From NCBI GenBank assembly GCA_049323835.1, contig JBMOOJ010000105.1:10395-74394 (forward strand): DNA of 64,000 bases, given 5' to 3'. This stretch comes from SG-bin9 sp049323835 (GTDB lineage: Bacteria > Pseudomonadota > Alphaproteobacteria > Rhizobiales > Xanthobacteraceae). The notes below the pieces were generated by a model that made no database searches, was not told the origin of the DNA, and saw only the letters and a program-made list of their open reading frames with translations. Below, one piece after another: positions 52,047 to 60,180 of the stretch; within the stretch, counting starts at the first letter, position 1; each line of letters opens with the position of its first letter. The position numbers were made by a program, and so were the translations under genes.

Positions 52047-52071
52047 AACAAAAGTTCATTGTCATCGTTCC
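52047..52071 (-). promoter_or_regulatory. EcfG-type promoter for the small membrane protein
   Basis: On the minus strand GGAAC (52071-52067), 16-base spacer, TGTT (52050-52047). It lies 38 bases upstream of the ATG at 52009. Confidence 0.6.
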
Positions 52072-52106
52072 GGCACAGGCAATCCACCTGCGCATCGCTG
52101 ATGCGC

Positions 52107-52131
52107 GGAACGCCGCGCCTCGCTCCGCGTT
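52107..52131 (+). promoter_or_regulatory. EcfG-type promoter for csbD
   Basis: GGAAC (52107-52111), 16-base spacer, CGTT (52128-52131): an exact match to the general-stress-response promoter of alphaproteobacteria, 35 bases upstream of the csbD-like ATG. CsbD proteins are typical members of this regulon. Confidence 0.8.
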
Positions 52132-52165
52132 GAAAGCTCATGGAAATCATGGAGGATGTGACGTC

Positions 52166-52366
52166 ATGGACTGGAACCGGATCGAAGGGAACTGGAAAGA
52201 ATTCAAGGGCAAGGCCAAGGAACAGTGGGGCAAGCTGACCGATGACGATATTACGGCGATCGCCGGCCGCCGTGATCAACTCGAGGGGCGCATCCAGCAG
52301 CGCTACGGCTATGCCAAGGACCAGGTTCGCAAGGATGTCGATGCCTGGTTCAACAGTTTGAACTAA
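52166..52366 (+). CDS. csbD: CsbD family stress-response protein
   Basis: A 66-residue CsbD-like protein, MDWNRIEGNWKEFKGKAKEQW followed by GKLTDDDITAIAGRRDQLEGRIQQRYG, the family pattern from end to end. GGAGGATGTG precedes the ATG at 52166; the frame is open 36 bases upstream. Members accumulate in general stress, with unknown biochemical role. It has an exact EcfG promoter and its own terminator. Confidence 0.93.
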   Translation: MDWNRIEGNWKEFKGKAKEQWGKLTDDDITAIAGRRDQLEGRIQQRYGYAKDQVRKDVDAWFNSLN

Positions 52367-52378
52367 ACCATCGCTTAC

Positions 52379-52411
52379 GCAGGCCGGAACTCGTTTCCGG
52401 CCTGCTTTCTT
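52379..52411 (+). terminator. Rho-independent terminator of csbD
   Basis: A perfect 11-bp stem (GCAGGCCGGAA with its complement) and a CTCGT loop are followed by TTTCTT. It starts 12 bases after the csbD stop. Just downstream, TTTCTTGCATGC occurs twice. Confidence 0.85.
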
Positions 52412-52519
52412 GCATGCCCGGGCTTTCTTGCATGCATTGAACCTTCCGACATTCGGGCGCGACAAAGAAACCGAATTTCCATTCCACCGTAACTATCGCG
52501 TCAGGATCAGAGACAGGCC

Positions 52520-53011
52520 ATGCCACTGTTGCGTTACTTTGTTGTTGTCGGCGGCCTGTTGCTTGGTTGCTTTTGGGCGCTCGACGCGATGAATGGCTCG
52601 GCCGCGCCGCGCGCTCAGCAAGGCATGGCGCAGCAGGGAATGGCCCAGCGGGGTATGGCTTCGCTTGAAGCATGGCGCGCCGCCGAGGCGCGGAAAGAAT
52701 CGGCCCGGCAGGGCCGTGAAACAGCCGAAGCGGTTGTGATGCCGGACATCGCCACGTTGCCACCGACGGCAGAACGGCTCGCTTATGAACGCCAGCTCGC
52801 ATCCAATGCGATCCCGGCGCCTGTTGCGGTCGCCGAATCGCCGGACACCGTTTCAGATGCACGTGCCGAGATGGCTCAGATCGCGCCTCAATCGAACAAG
52901 CCCGTCGCCAAACCGAAGCCGAAGCGAAAGCCGGTGGTGGTCGCGAGTCAGAAGCCGCAACGCAATCCCGAGTTCGCGAACTCGTTCTTCGGCGGCATTT
53001 TCAGCAATTGA
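52520..53011 (+). CDS. Membrane-anchored hypothetical protein with Gln-Gly-Met repeats
   Basis: A 163-residue protein with an N-terminal transmembrane helix (about 5-24) and a periplasmic, mostly disordered remainder. A tandem repeat QQGMAQQGMAQRGMA (about 33-47) is encoded by near-repeats of 15 bases. A Lys/Pro-rich stretch KPVAKPKPKRKPVVV precedes the conserved-looking end NPEFANSFFGGIFSN. No enzymatic motif. It lies upstream of a lytic transglycosylase on the same strand and may have a cell-envelope role. Confidence 0.7.
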   Translation: MPLLRYFVVVGGLLLGCFWALDAMNGSAAPRAQQGMAQQGMAQRGMASLEAWRAAEARKESARQGRETAEAVVMPDIATLPPTAERLAYERQLASNAIPAPVAVAESPDTVSDARAEMAQIAPQSNKPVAKPKPKRKPVVVASQKPQRNPEFANSFFGGIFSN

Positions 53012-53153
53012 TCCAATAATCGCGTATTTGACCGCGCGCCTTGTTCCGCGAAGGTATTTTCGCCACGCTTTCTCACATCATTGCCATATCTACCCCCAAC
53101 TGACGCCCTTGGTCTGAAGGTAAGGCGGCGCTCGTCCGAAGAGATGAGGCACC

Positions 53154-54098
53154 GTGCAATCAGCTATTATTCCATTGATCGGGGCCATCCTGCTTGGCCC
53201 CGTTTTCATCGAGCCATCCGAATCCGAACGGCACGTTGCCGGCGCGATCAATGCCATGGTGAAAATGCTCGGCGATCAAGCAGCCGCGTTACCGCATATG
53301 CCGCTGCACGTTCTTGACTTCGCCGCGCGCCCCGACCCGTCATCACCGCCAGCGGCGCTCGTCGAGCCGCCCGCCGATGTCGCGATCGATGTGGTATGCC
53401 GCGCGCTTTCCGAAGCAGCGGACGCAAACGGGTTGCCGGTCGGATTCTTCGCGCGGCTGATCTGGACCGAAAGCCGTTTCCGTCAACGCGCCGTCAGTCA
53501 CGCGGGCGCTCAGGGTGTCGCGCAGTTCATGCCGGCGACCGCCGCCGAATTCGGCCTTGCCGACCCGTTCGATCCGCTGCAGGCGCTTCCTGCATCCGCC
53601 CGTTTCCTGCGCAAGCTGCGCGATCAGTTCGGCAACCTCGGTCTCGCTGCGGCGGCATACAACGCCGGCGGCGGCCGCGTGCAGGAGTGGCTGGCGCGCA
53701 AGAAAACTCTCCCGACCGAGACGCAGAACTACGTTCGCGCCGTGACCGGGCACGATGCCGAGACGTGGACGCGCGATGCAAAGGAGCTTGGCCTCGAACA
53801 CAAGCTGCCGCGCGCCGCCCCCTGCGAGGGCGAAGGCGGACTCTCGACCCAAAGCAAGCCGATCGCGATCAAAGTCGCGCTGTCATCCAACGCGAGCGAG
53901 ATCGTACGCAAGGCGGAAGCTGCGGCCGAGGAAGCCCGCAAGGCAAGGATCGAAGCGGAGCGCCGCGCGCTCGCAGCCCTGCGCAAGAAGGGAAAACGGG
54001 TTCAGTTCGCGAAGGGAAAATCACGCCCTGCCGTCAAGGCAAAGGCTATTGCCGCGCGCAAATCTCTCAAGATCAAAGTCGCGGCTGCGGAACGCTGA
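53154..54098 (+). CDS. Lytic transglycosylase (SLT domain)
   Basis: A 314-residue exported peptidoglycan lyase that starts with GTG. An N-terminal hydrophobic stretch (about 3-18) is the export signal. The SLT domain (about 85-200) has the catalytic Glu in LIWTESRFRQRAVSHAGAQGVAQFMP in segments, and GLAAAAYNAGGGRVQEWL. The C-terminal 90 residues are helical and very basic (EAAAEEARKARIEAERRALAALRKKG), possibly binding polymer or nucleic acid. It cleaves glycan strands to 1,6-anhydro ends during growth or secretion-system assembly. No secretion genes are nearby. Confidence 0.92.
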   Translation: MQSAIIPLIGAILLGPVFIEPSESERHVAGAINAMVKMLGDQAAALPHMPLHVLDFAARPDPSSPPAALVEPPADVAIDVVCRALSEAADANGLPVGFFARLIWTESRFRQRAVSHAGAQGVAQFMPATAAEFGLADPFDPLQALPASARFLRKLRDQFGNLGLAAAAYNAGGGRVQEWLARKKTLPTETQNYVRAVTGHDAETWTRDAKELGLEHKLPRAAPCEGEGGLSTQSKPIAIKVALSSNASEIVRKAEAAAEEARKARIEAERRALAALRKKGKRVQFAKGKSRPAVKAKAIAARKSLKIKVAAAER

Positions 54099-54201
54099 CT
54101 GGTATACAGCGGCTGACCCGATAGATGTAATTTTAATGGATTGAAACGGCGTCGCGAATCTAGCGTTATCTGGCCAACGTCATCCCCGAAGAGTACGAGC
54201 C

Positions 54202-54459
54202 ATGTTCGGTCACGGCAGAAAGACGCGAGAACCCCGGCGCAAGCAGAACGCGAAGGCGTGGATCGCTTTTCCGGGTTCGTTCGGCGTCGTCGAATGCGCG
54301 GTGCTCGACATGTCGCCGAGCGGCGCGAAACTGTCGGTCCCGAACGCCGAGCGGCTTGGCGGACGATTCACCCTCACCTTCTCGGTCAGTTCGCGGACGG
54401 GACGGACCTGCGAGGTCCGCTGGCGCAAGGGCTCGCTGATGGGCGTCCGCTTCGTCTGA
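54202..54459 (+). CDS. PilZ domain protein
   Basis: An 85-residue single PilZ domain. The c-di-GMP-binding pattern is present in reduced form: basic TREPRRKQNAK at the N-terminus and DMSPSGAKLSV for the D/NxSxxG motif. CEVRWRKGSLMGVRFV is the usual domain end. It would bind c-di-GMP and act on an unknown partner, or be a degenerate PilZ. It converges with the GMC oxidoreductase with one base between. Confidence 0.88.
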   Translation: MFGHGRKTREPRRKQNAKAWIAFPGSFGVVECAVLDMSPSGAKLSVPNAERLGGRFTLTFSVSSRTGRTCEVRWRKGSLMGVRFV

Positions 54460-54460
54460 G

Positions 54461-56110
54461 TCATGCGTGAATACGGCTGACGGATATGTCCGCGTCCGGC
54501 GGGCTGCGTCCCCGGATCAGATCAGACGCTTTGTCCGCAATCATCATCGTCGATGCGTTGAGATTGGCCGAGATCATGCGCGGCATGATCGACGCATCGA
54601 TCACCCGCAGGTTCTGAAGTCCGTGCACGCGCAGCTGATCGTCGACGACGGCCCACTTGCTATCGGCGGACCCCATGCGGCACGTGCATCCGGGATGGAA
54701 CGTCGTCGTTCCCCGCTGCGTCGCCGCCGCGAGAAACTCGTCGTCGGTCTGCACGTCTGGTCCGGGAAAGTCCTCGCGCTCGTAGTAGGGTGCGAGTGGA
54801 GCGGATGCGAGAAGGCGCCGCGCCAGCCGCATGCCGGCGACGACGACGCGCCGATCGATCTCCTCGACCAGATAGTTGGTCTGAATGATCGGCGCCTCGA
54901 ACGGATCGGCCGAGCGGCATCGCACGTAGCCGCGGCTTTCAGGCCGCTGCTGCCAGGCGGCAACTGTCATACCTGGCTCGTCTTCCAGTTGCCCCTGCAC
55001 ACCTTCCTTGTAACTCGCGGGTGTAAACGTCAGCTGCAAATCCGAACTCTCCGTCGTCTCGCCCGAGTGCCAAAAGCAATAGACCATTGTCGGCGAGAGG
55101 GACAGAATCCCGCGGCGCATCGCCGCCCACTTCATGGCCTCGATCGCCAGATTGAATCCACGCGCGCGCTCGTTGACCGTCTTGATATTCTTGACGCGGG
55201 CAACCGAGCGCGGCGCATAGTGATCCTGCAATCCCTCGCCGACTCCGCTAAGCGCGTGCCGCACCTCGATGCCGAGCGATTGCAATAGCTCCGGCGACCC
55301 GACGCCCGATAGCTGCAACAGCTGCGGCGAGTTGTAGGCTCCGCCGGAGAGGATGACCTCCTTGCGGGCGCGAACCTCGACGGACGCGCCGCCCCTCCCG
55401 CCTTTGGCATAGCGAACGCCGATCGCGCGTTTGCCGGCGAAAACGACCTGCGTCGCATGCGCGTGCGTGCGCACGTGGACATTGCCCCGCTTCATCGCGG
55501 GCCGCAGAAACGCAGTCGCCGAACTCACACGCCGCCCGTTGTGGATGGTTCGTTGCGCGTAGGCGACGCCTTCCTGCGTGCTGCCGTTGTAATCCGGATT
55601 GCGCGGAATACCGAGACTGACTGCGCCTGCAATGAACGCATCGCAAAGCGGATCGCTCCAGTCCAGATCGGTGACAGTCAAACCGCCGTCACGGCCGCGA
55701 TAAGTCGCGTCGCCATCACCGATGCGCCGTTCGAGACGTTTGAAGTAGGGCAACACGTCCGCATAGCCCCAGCCGCGATTGCCGAGTTGGGCCCAGGTGT
55801 CGAAATCCTGATGCTGACCGCGGTTGTAGATATGGCCGTTGATCGAACTCGATCCGCCCAGCGTCTTGCCGCGCGGCGCGTAAATCTGCCGGCCGCCGGT
55901 CCAGGGCCCCGGCTCCTGGCTGTAACCCCAGTTGATGCTGGTGTTGTAGAATGTCTTGATGAAGCCCGCAGGCAAATGGATATAGGGATGCCAGTCGCGC
56001 GGCCCTGCTTCGAGCACGCACACGCTGGTTCCGGCGTCGTCGCTCAAACGGTTTGCAAGCACGCAACCGGCGGAGCCGGCGCCGACGATCACATAATCAA
56101 ACGTATCCAT
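54461..56110 (-). CDS. GMC-family FAD oxidoreductase (choline dehydrogenase-like)
   Basis: A 549-residue flavoprotein. The FAD motif is VGAGSAGCVLANRLSDD at residue 8 on. The GMC signatures GGSSSINGHIYNRG and GGAYNSPQLLQLSGVGSPELL are present. The active-site His lies in FHPGCTCRMG and the second catalytic Asn/His in MISANLNASTMMIADKASDLI. It oxidises a primary alcohol, but the substrate is not evident. It is followed downstream by nothing on its strand and preceded by an isopropylmalate-dehydrogenase-like gene 46 bases away, suggesting an operon with it. Confidence 0.92.
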   Translation of the reverse strand: MDTFDYVIVGAGSAGCVLANRLSDDAGTSVCVLEAGPRDWHPYIHLPAGFIKTFYNTSINWGYSQEPGPWTGGRQIYAPRGKTLGGSSSINGHIYNRGQHQDFDTWAQLGNRGWGYADVLPYFKRLERRIGDGDATYRGRDGGLTVTDLDWSDPLCDAFIAGAVSLGIPRNPDYNGSTQEGVAYAQRTIHNGRRVSSATAFLRPAMKRGNVHVRTHAHATQVVFAGKRAIGVRYAKGGRGGASVEVRARKEVILSGGAYNSPQLLQLSGVGSPELLQSLGIEVRHALSGVGEGLQDHYAPRSVARVKNIKTVNERARGFNLAIEAMKWAAMRRGILSLSPTMVYCFWHSGETTESSDLQLTFTPASYKEGVQGQLEDEPGMTVAAWQQRPESRGYVRCRSADPFEAPIIQTNYLVEEIDRRVVVAGMRLARRLLASAPLAPYYEREDFPGPDVQTDDEFLAAATQRGTTTFHPGCTCRMGSADSKWAVVDDQLRVHGLQNLRVIDASIMPRMISANLNASTMMIADKASDLIRGRSPPDADISVSRIHA

Positions 56111-56155
56111 TATGTCCTTGAACTAAAACACAATCAGTATTCATTGGATCCAGAC

Positions 56156-57262
56156 TCAAGCCGTGACGGGATCGTGGGCATGGGCAAGTGCTTCGAGCAC
56201 GGCCTTCGCGGTTGCGCGTGTTCCGTCCGGGCCTCCGATTTCCAACGGTCTCAGTCCTTTCTGAAATGCGTCGTCGACCGCAGACCGGACGAGACGTCCG
56301 GCGAGCCCGAGATCGCTGCGATCGTGTTTGTCACCGAGCCATTCCAGCATCATCGCAGCAGAAAGGATCATCGCGACCGGATTGGCGCGACCCTGCCCTG
56401 CGATATCCGGCGCCGTGCCATGACACGGCTGGAAAACCGCATGATGATCGCCGATGTCGGCTGACGGCGCGAAGCCCAGCCCACCGAGCAGCCCGGCGCC
56501 GAGATCGGAGAGAATATCGCCGAACATGTTCTCGGTGACGAGCACGTCAAGCTCCCACGGACGCCGCACCATGAATAGCGACGTCGCATCGACGTAAGCG
56601 TGATCCGCCTTGATATCAGGATTAAGAGCCGCGCGCTCGTCGAAGATCTTGCGGAAGAATGCAAAGCTCGAAAACACGTTGGCCTTGTCGACGCAGGTCA
56701 CCGTTCCCCGGCCGGTCGTCGTCTTCCGTTGCCGCGCAAGGCCGAACGCGAAGTCGAACAGTTTCTCTGACACTCTCCGTGTGATGACGAGCGTATCGCG
56801 CGCTTCGTCATCCGTGCTGACCTGCTTGAACTTGCGCGAAGCGAACAGGCCCTCGGTCGACTCGCGAATGATGACGAAATCGAGATTGCGCGCGCGTGGA
56901 TCGGCCAGCACACCGGGGACATTCGGCAGCGTCCGCACCGGACGCACGCCTGCGTAAAGACCGAACTCCATCCGCAGGTCGATCTGCGGCGCGATCTCGG
57001 TGCCGTCCGGATATCGGATCTCCGGCCAGCCCATCGCACCAAGCAGAATTGCATCGGCCTTTCGCGCCGCGGCCAATGCGGAGGCAGGCAATGCGACGCC
57101 GTGATCGCGGTAATGAAGCGCGCCGGCCTGATGCGTATCGAGTTGCAGCGAAATTGTGCCTAGCTTGCTCGCGACAGCCTTCAAGATTTCGAGGCACGGC
57201 TCCATGACCTCGATACCGATCCCGTCACCAGGAAGAACCGCAATATTGATTGAAGAATTCAT
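56156..57262 (-). CDS. Isocitrate/isopropylmalate dehydrogenase family protein (tartrate dehydrogenase-like)
   Basis: A 368-residue NAD-dependent beta-decarboxylating hydroxyacid dehydrogenase. LPGDGIGIEVM opens the protein, and the signature ENMFGDILSDLGAGLLGGLGFAPSADIGD in pieces marks the metal and cofactor site; CHGTAPDIAGQGRANPVAMILS is also present. True LeuB is normally found with leuCD, which are absent. The pairing with GMC oxidoreductase and a benzoylformate-decarboxylase-like gene suggests a catabolic enzyme acting on tartrate- or malate-like acids. Confidence 0.9.
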   Translation of the reverse strand: MNSSINIAVLPGDGIGIEVMEPCLEILKAVASKLGTISLQLDTHQAGALHYRDHGVALPASALAAARKADAILLGAMGWPEIRYPDGTEIAPQIDLRMEFGLYAGVRPVRTLPNVPGVLADPRARNLDFVIIRESTEGLFASRKFKQVSTDDEARDTLVITRRVSEKLFDFAFGLARQRKTTTGRGTVTCVDKANVFSSFAFFRKIFDERAALNPDIKADHAYVDATSLFMVRRPWELDVLVTENMFGDILSDLGAGLLGGLGFAPSADIGDHHAVFQPCHGTAPDIAGQGRANPVAMILSAAMMLEWLGDKHDRSDLGLAGRLVRSAVDDAFQKGLRPLEIGGPDGTRATAKAVLEALAHAHDPVTA

Positions 57263-57654
57263 TGTTCTTCGATGTTGTTGAGGATCGGTGATCCCGGACG
57301 CAGCAAATCCCGGACGAATGCATTCGCGGACATACGGGAAGAACCGATGCGGAAGTATCTCCGGAAATGCGAGGAAACGCCAGCAGCCGATTCATTGGCG
57401 CACTGCTGCACCGCAATGCATGCGGTCGCGGCGCTGCACACTTGCAGAACCATTGAATTGACGCTGGCAAACCGGCCATGCCAACGTCACCGAACGCTTC
57501 GATCGCGCTCACCCTCAGAACGAACAAGCAAGCAGCATCGCGAAACCCGCAACGCGCCATGCGCGCATGGCATCCGCATTTCAAATCCTGACTGGCATAC
57601 CCGTCATTGTCCGGTGCCGCCTCGACGAGTCCGGCGCCCTAACGGAGTGACCTT
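57263..57654. other. Divergent intergenic region
   Basis: About 390 bases separate the isopropylmalate-dehydrogenase-like gene from the divergent TPP-enzyme gene. It should hold both promoters and possibly a regulator site. A GAATGCATTC palindrome lies near 57317. A 128-codon open frame crosses the region but has no ribosome site or protein-like composition. Nothing else is recognised. Confidence 0.4.
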
Positions 57655-59310
57655 ATGAATCGCATCGCCGGCCGATCAGCGTTTCTTGCCCTGCTCAAGG
57701 ATGAGGGCATCACGCACCTGTTCGGCAACCCGGGAACGACCGAACTTCCCATCATGCATGCGCTGAAGGATCATCCCGATCTCACCTACGTGATGGCCAT
57801 GCAGGAAAGTCTGGTCGTCGCGATCGCCGATGGATTCAGCCGGGCATCCGGCCGGCTCGTCGCCTGCAACGTGCACGTCGCACCCGGCCTCGGGAACGCG
57901 ATGGGCTCGCTCTACAATGCGAAGTTCACCGGAACACCGATGATCCTCACAGCCGGGCAGCAGGAGCAAGGGCACGGCCTGATGGAGCCGCTGCTGTACG
58001 ATCAGCTCGTGCGCATGGCCGAACCGCTGGTGAAATGGGCGGTGGAGGTGACACGCCTCGAGGATCTGCCGCGCATCGTGCGCCGCGCCGCAAAAATCGC
58101 AACGACGCCGCCGACGGGGCCGGTGTTCATCTCGCTCCCCGGCGACATCCTCAATGCCGAAGCCGGAATCGATCTCGGCAGATCGACGCGGGTCGATACG
58201 CGCGTGACGCCCTCAGTGGAGGCGCTGCAAGCGCTCGTGAAACGCATCCTGTCCGCCGAACGCCCTCTCATCATCGTCGGCGACGAGATCGTGAAGAGCA
58301 ACGCACTCGAAGAGGCCGCAGCATTCGCAACCGCGCTGGGGTGTCCGGTCTACCAGCAGACGATCGCCTATGGCGCGCATTTTCTCTCCGAGCATCCGAA
58401 CTTCATGGGCGCGCTGACGCGCGTTCAGAAGCAGGTCTCCGACATCATTGCAGCGCACGATCTGCTCATCGTTCTGGGCTCGGACCCCGTGCGCATGTCC
58501 GTCTACAGCGAAAATTCCCCGATGCCGCCCGACATGCCGATCGTGCAAGTCGGGCTTGTCGATCATGACCTTGCCAAGAACTTCTCCGTGGAGATCGCGC
58601 TCAAGGCCGACGTGAAGGAAACCTTGCGCGTGCTCACCCCTGCCCTGATGGCCGCAGGAGGCGCTGATCTGGCCCGGCGGGCGCAGGACAGCACGGCAAA
58701 GCTTGCGCCGAAGAACTGGACCGCGCGGCGCAAAGCACTGGTCGAGCAGATATCCTCGAAGAGCAAGAGCTCGCCGATCGATCCCGACTGGCTCGCGCTT
58801 CAGGTAATCGAAGCGATGCCGTCTAATGCGATCCTCGTTGACGAGGGATTGACCTCGTCGCGCTATGTTCCATCGTTGCGCGCGCATCGCGACCGCTACG
58901 GCTATCACGCGCTCGCCTCCGGCGGCATCGGCTGGGCCGTGCCCGCGTCGATCGGCATCAGCCTCGCCAATCCGGACCGGCCGGTCGTTTGCTACTCGGG
59001 CGACGGCAGCGCGATGTACTCCATCCAGTCGCTCTGGACTGCGGCCCATCACAAGCTGCCGCTGAACGTCGTCATCGTCAACAACGGCGGCTACCGCATT
59101 ATCAAGCAGCGGCTGCTGGCGTTCCACGGCGACGATCATTACGTCGGCATGGATTTCGCCGATCCGCCGGTGGACTTCACGGCGATCGCGCGCGGACTTG
59201 GACTGGAAGCGATCAGAATCGACGCGCCCGATCAGCTCGACGCACTTCGATCCGCGTTTAGGGAACCCGGACCCCGGCTGATCGAGGTCATGGTCGACGG
59301 GACGGTCTAG
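57655..59310 (+). CDS. Thiamine-diphosphate enzyme, benzoylformate-decarboxylase-like
   Basis: A 551-residue ThDP-dependent enzyme with the usual three domains. The cofactor-activating Glu lies in VMAMQESLVVAIADG, and the active-site His in VACNVHVAPGLGNAMGSLYNA at the position of benzoylformate decarboxylase His70. The ThDP/Mg motif is SGDGSAMYSIQSLWTAAHHKLPLNVVIVNNGG in pieces. Overall it aligns with benzoylformate decarboxylase better than with acetolactate synthase. It should decarboxylate a 2-keto acid or ligate aldehydes. AACGGAGTGACCTT precedes the ATG. It is divergent from the dehydrogenase pair, a likely shared pathway. Confidence 0.9.
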   Translation: MNRIAGRSAFLALLKDEGITHLFGNPGTTELPIMHALKDHPDLTYVMAMQESLVVAIADGFSRASGRLVACNVHVAPGLGNAMGSLYNAKFTGTPMILTAGQQEQGHGLMEPLLYDQLVRMAEPLVKWAVEVTRLEDLPRIVRRAAKIATTPPTGPVFISLPGDILNAEAGIDLGRSTRVDTRVTPSVEALQALVKRILSAERPLIIVGDEIVKSNALEEAAAFATALGCPVYQQTIAYGAHFLSEHPNFMGALTRVQKQVSDIIAAHDLLIVLGSDPVRMSVYSENSPMPPDMPIVQVGLVDHDLAKNFSVEIALKADVKETLRVLTPALMAAGGADLARRAQDSTAKLAPKNWTARRKALVEQISSKSKSSPIDPDWLALQVIEAMPSNAILVDEGLTSSRYVPSLRAHRDRYGYHALASGGIGWAVPASIGISLANPDRPVVCYSGDGSAMYSIQSLWTAAHHKLPLNVVIVNNGGYRIIKQRLLAFHGDDHYVGMDFADPPVDFTAIARGLGLEAIRIDAPDQLDALRSAFREPGPRLIEVMVDGTV

Positions 59311-59354
59311 TCAGATCACAGAAAGCGATTACAGACAGACAGCGCCGGGGATCG

Positions 59355-59990
59355 TCACGTCTTGCGCGCCACAATGAAGGGCCGGATGTCCTTGCCTTTC
59401 GTTGCGTGGCTCTCGACAGCGACGACATCGAAGCCGGCATCGCGCACCTGCAGATGCAGATCGGCCTTGCGGAAAATGCTGGCATGGGGCGCCAACCCAA
59501 CCGCGCGCATCACCGGCAGGGCCAGCGGGATCAGAAAATTCATCTCGCCGACGCAGGGCGTCTTGGAGATGAAAAGACCACCGGCGGCGAGCAGACCGTG
59601 AATGGCGCGCAGCGCGCCGGGCAGATCGCGGACCAGATGAAGATAGTTGAAGCCCAGAATCGCATCGAATTGTGCCGACCCGGGATCAATCGCCTCCACG
59701 GTCGCCGTGCGGAAGGTGAGGCCCGGGACAGGGCTGGCGGCGCGCTTCTCGTTGGCGATAGCGATCATTCCTGCGGATATATCCGTCGCGAGATACTCCC
59801 GAACGCCATCTGCGAGCAGCAGCGCTGTCGTACCGGTGCCGCAGCCCAACTCTAGCACCCGGTCGTTCGCACCCAGCAGCGCGCGCGTCCGGTCCACCGT
59901 GCGGTGATAGCCGGCCTGATCGGCGATCACGCTCGCGGCGTACTTTCGTGATGTCCGGTCCCAGAACCGGATATCGTGCGCAATACTCAT
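59355..59990 (-). CDS. Class I SAM-dependent methyltransferase
   Basis: A 211-residue methyltransferase. Motif I is VLELGCGTGTTALLLADG, followed by YLATDISAGMIAIA and FDAILGFNYLHLV. The C-terminal part is more hydrophobic (MNFLIPLALPVMRAVGLAPH). The start at 59990 (MSIAHDIRFWDRTSRKYAAS) matches the family N-terminus; the frame is open 402 bases further upstream without homology. The substrate is unknown. It is convergent with the TPP-enzyme gene. Confidence 0.88.
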   Translation of the reverse strand: MSIAHDIRFWDRTSRKYAASVIADQAGYHRTVDRTRALLGANDRVLELGCGTGTTALLLADGVREYLATDISAGMIAIANEKRAASPVPGLTFRTATVEAIDPGSAQFDAILGFNYLHLVRDLPGALRAIHGLLAAGGLFISKTPCVGEMNFLIPLALPVMRAVGLAPHASIFRKADLHLQVRDAGFDVVAVESHATKGKDIRPFIVARKT

Positions 59991-60138
59991 GATGATGGCT
60001 CTTGAACTCGTGATCCCGCGCCGATCCTTGAACGACGCATGGATTATTGGACCGGGATGCGGGTGTCCAGTGTCGTCCCGCGCGCATCGGCGGCACGCGC
60101 ATATTTCGGCGCCCGGACCGCCCGATGATCCGGACAGA

Positions 60139-60164
60139 ACCGTCTTGAAAACGTCAAAGACGGT
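60139..60164 (-). terminator. Probable terminator of the chemoreceptor gene
   Basis: An 8-bp stem ACCGTCTT / AAGACGGT with a 10-base loop lies 17 bases past the stop codon of the gene at 60181. A short A/T-rich loop but no clean T-run is seen. Confidence 0.45.
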
Positions 60165-60180
60165 CCTTCCGGCTCCATCC

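Noticed and set aside
57272..57658. 128-codon plus-strand frame in the divergent gap
   Set aside because: No ribosome site, unusual Cys/His/Arg composition and overlap with the start of the TPP-enzyme gene.
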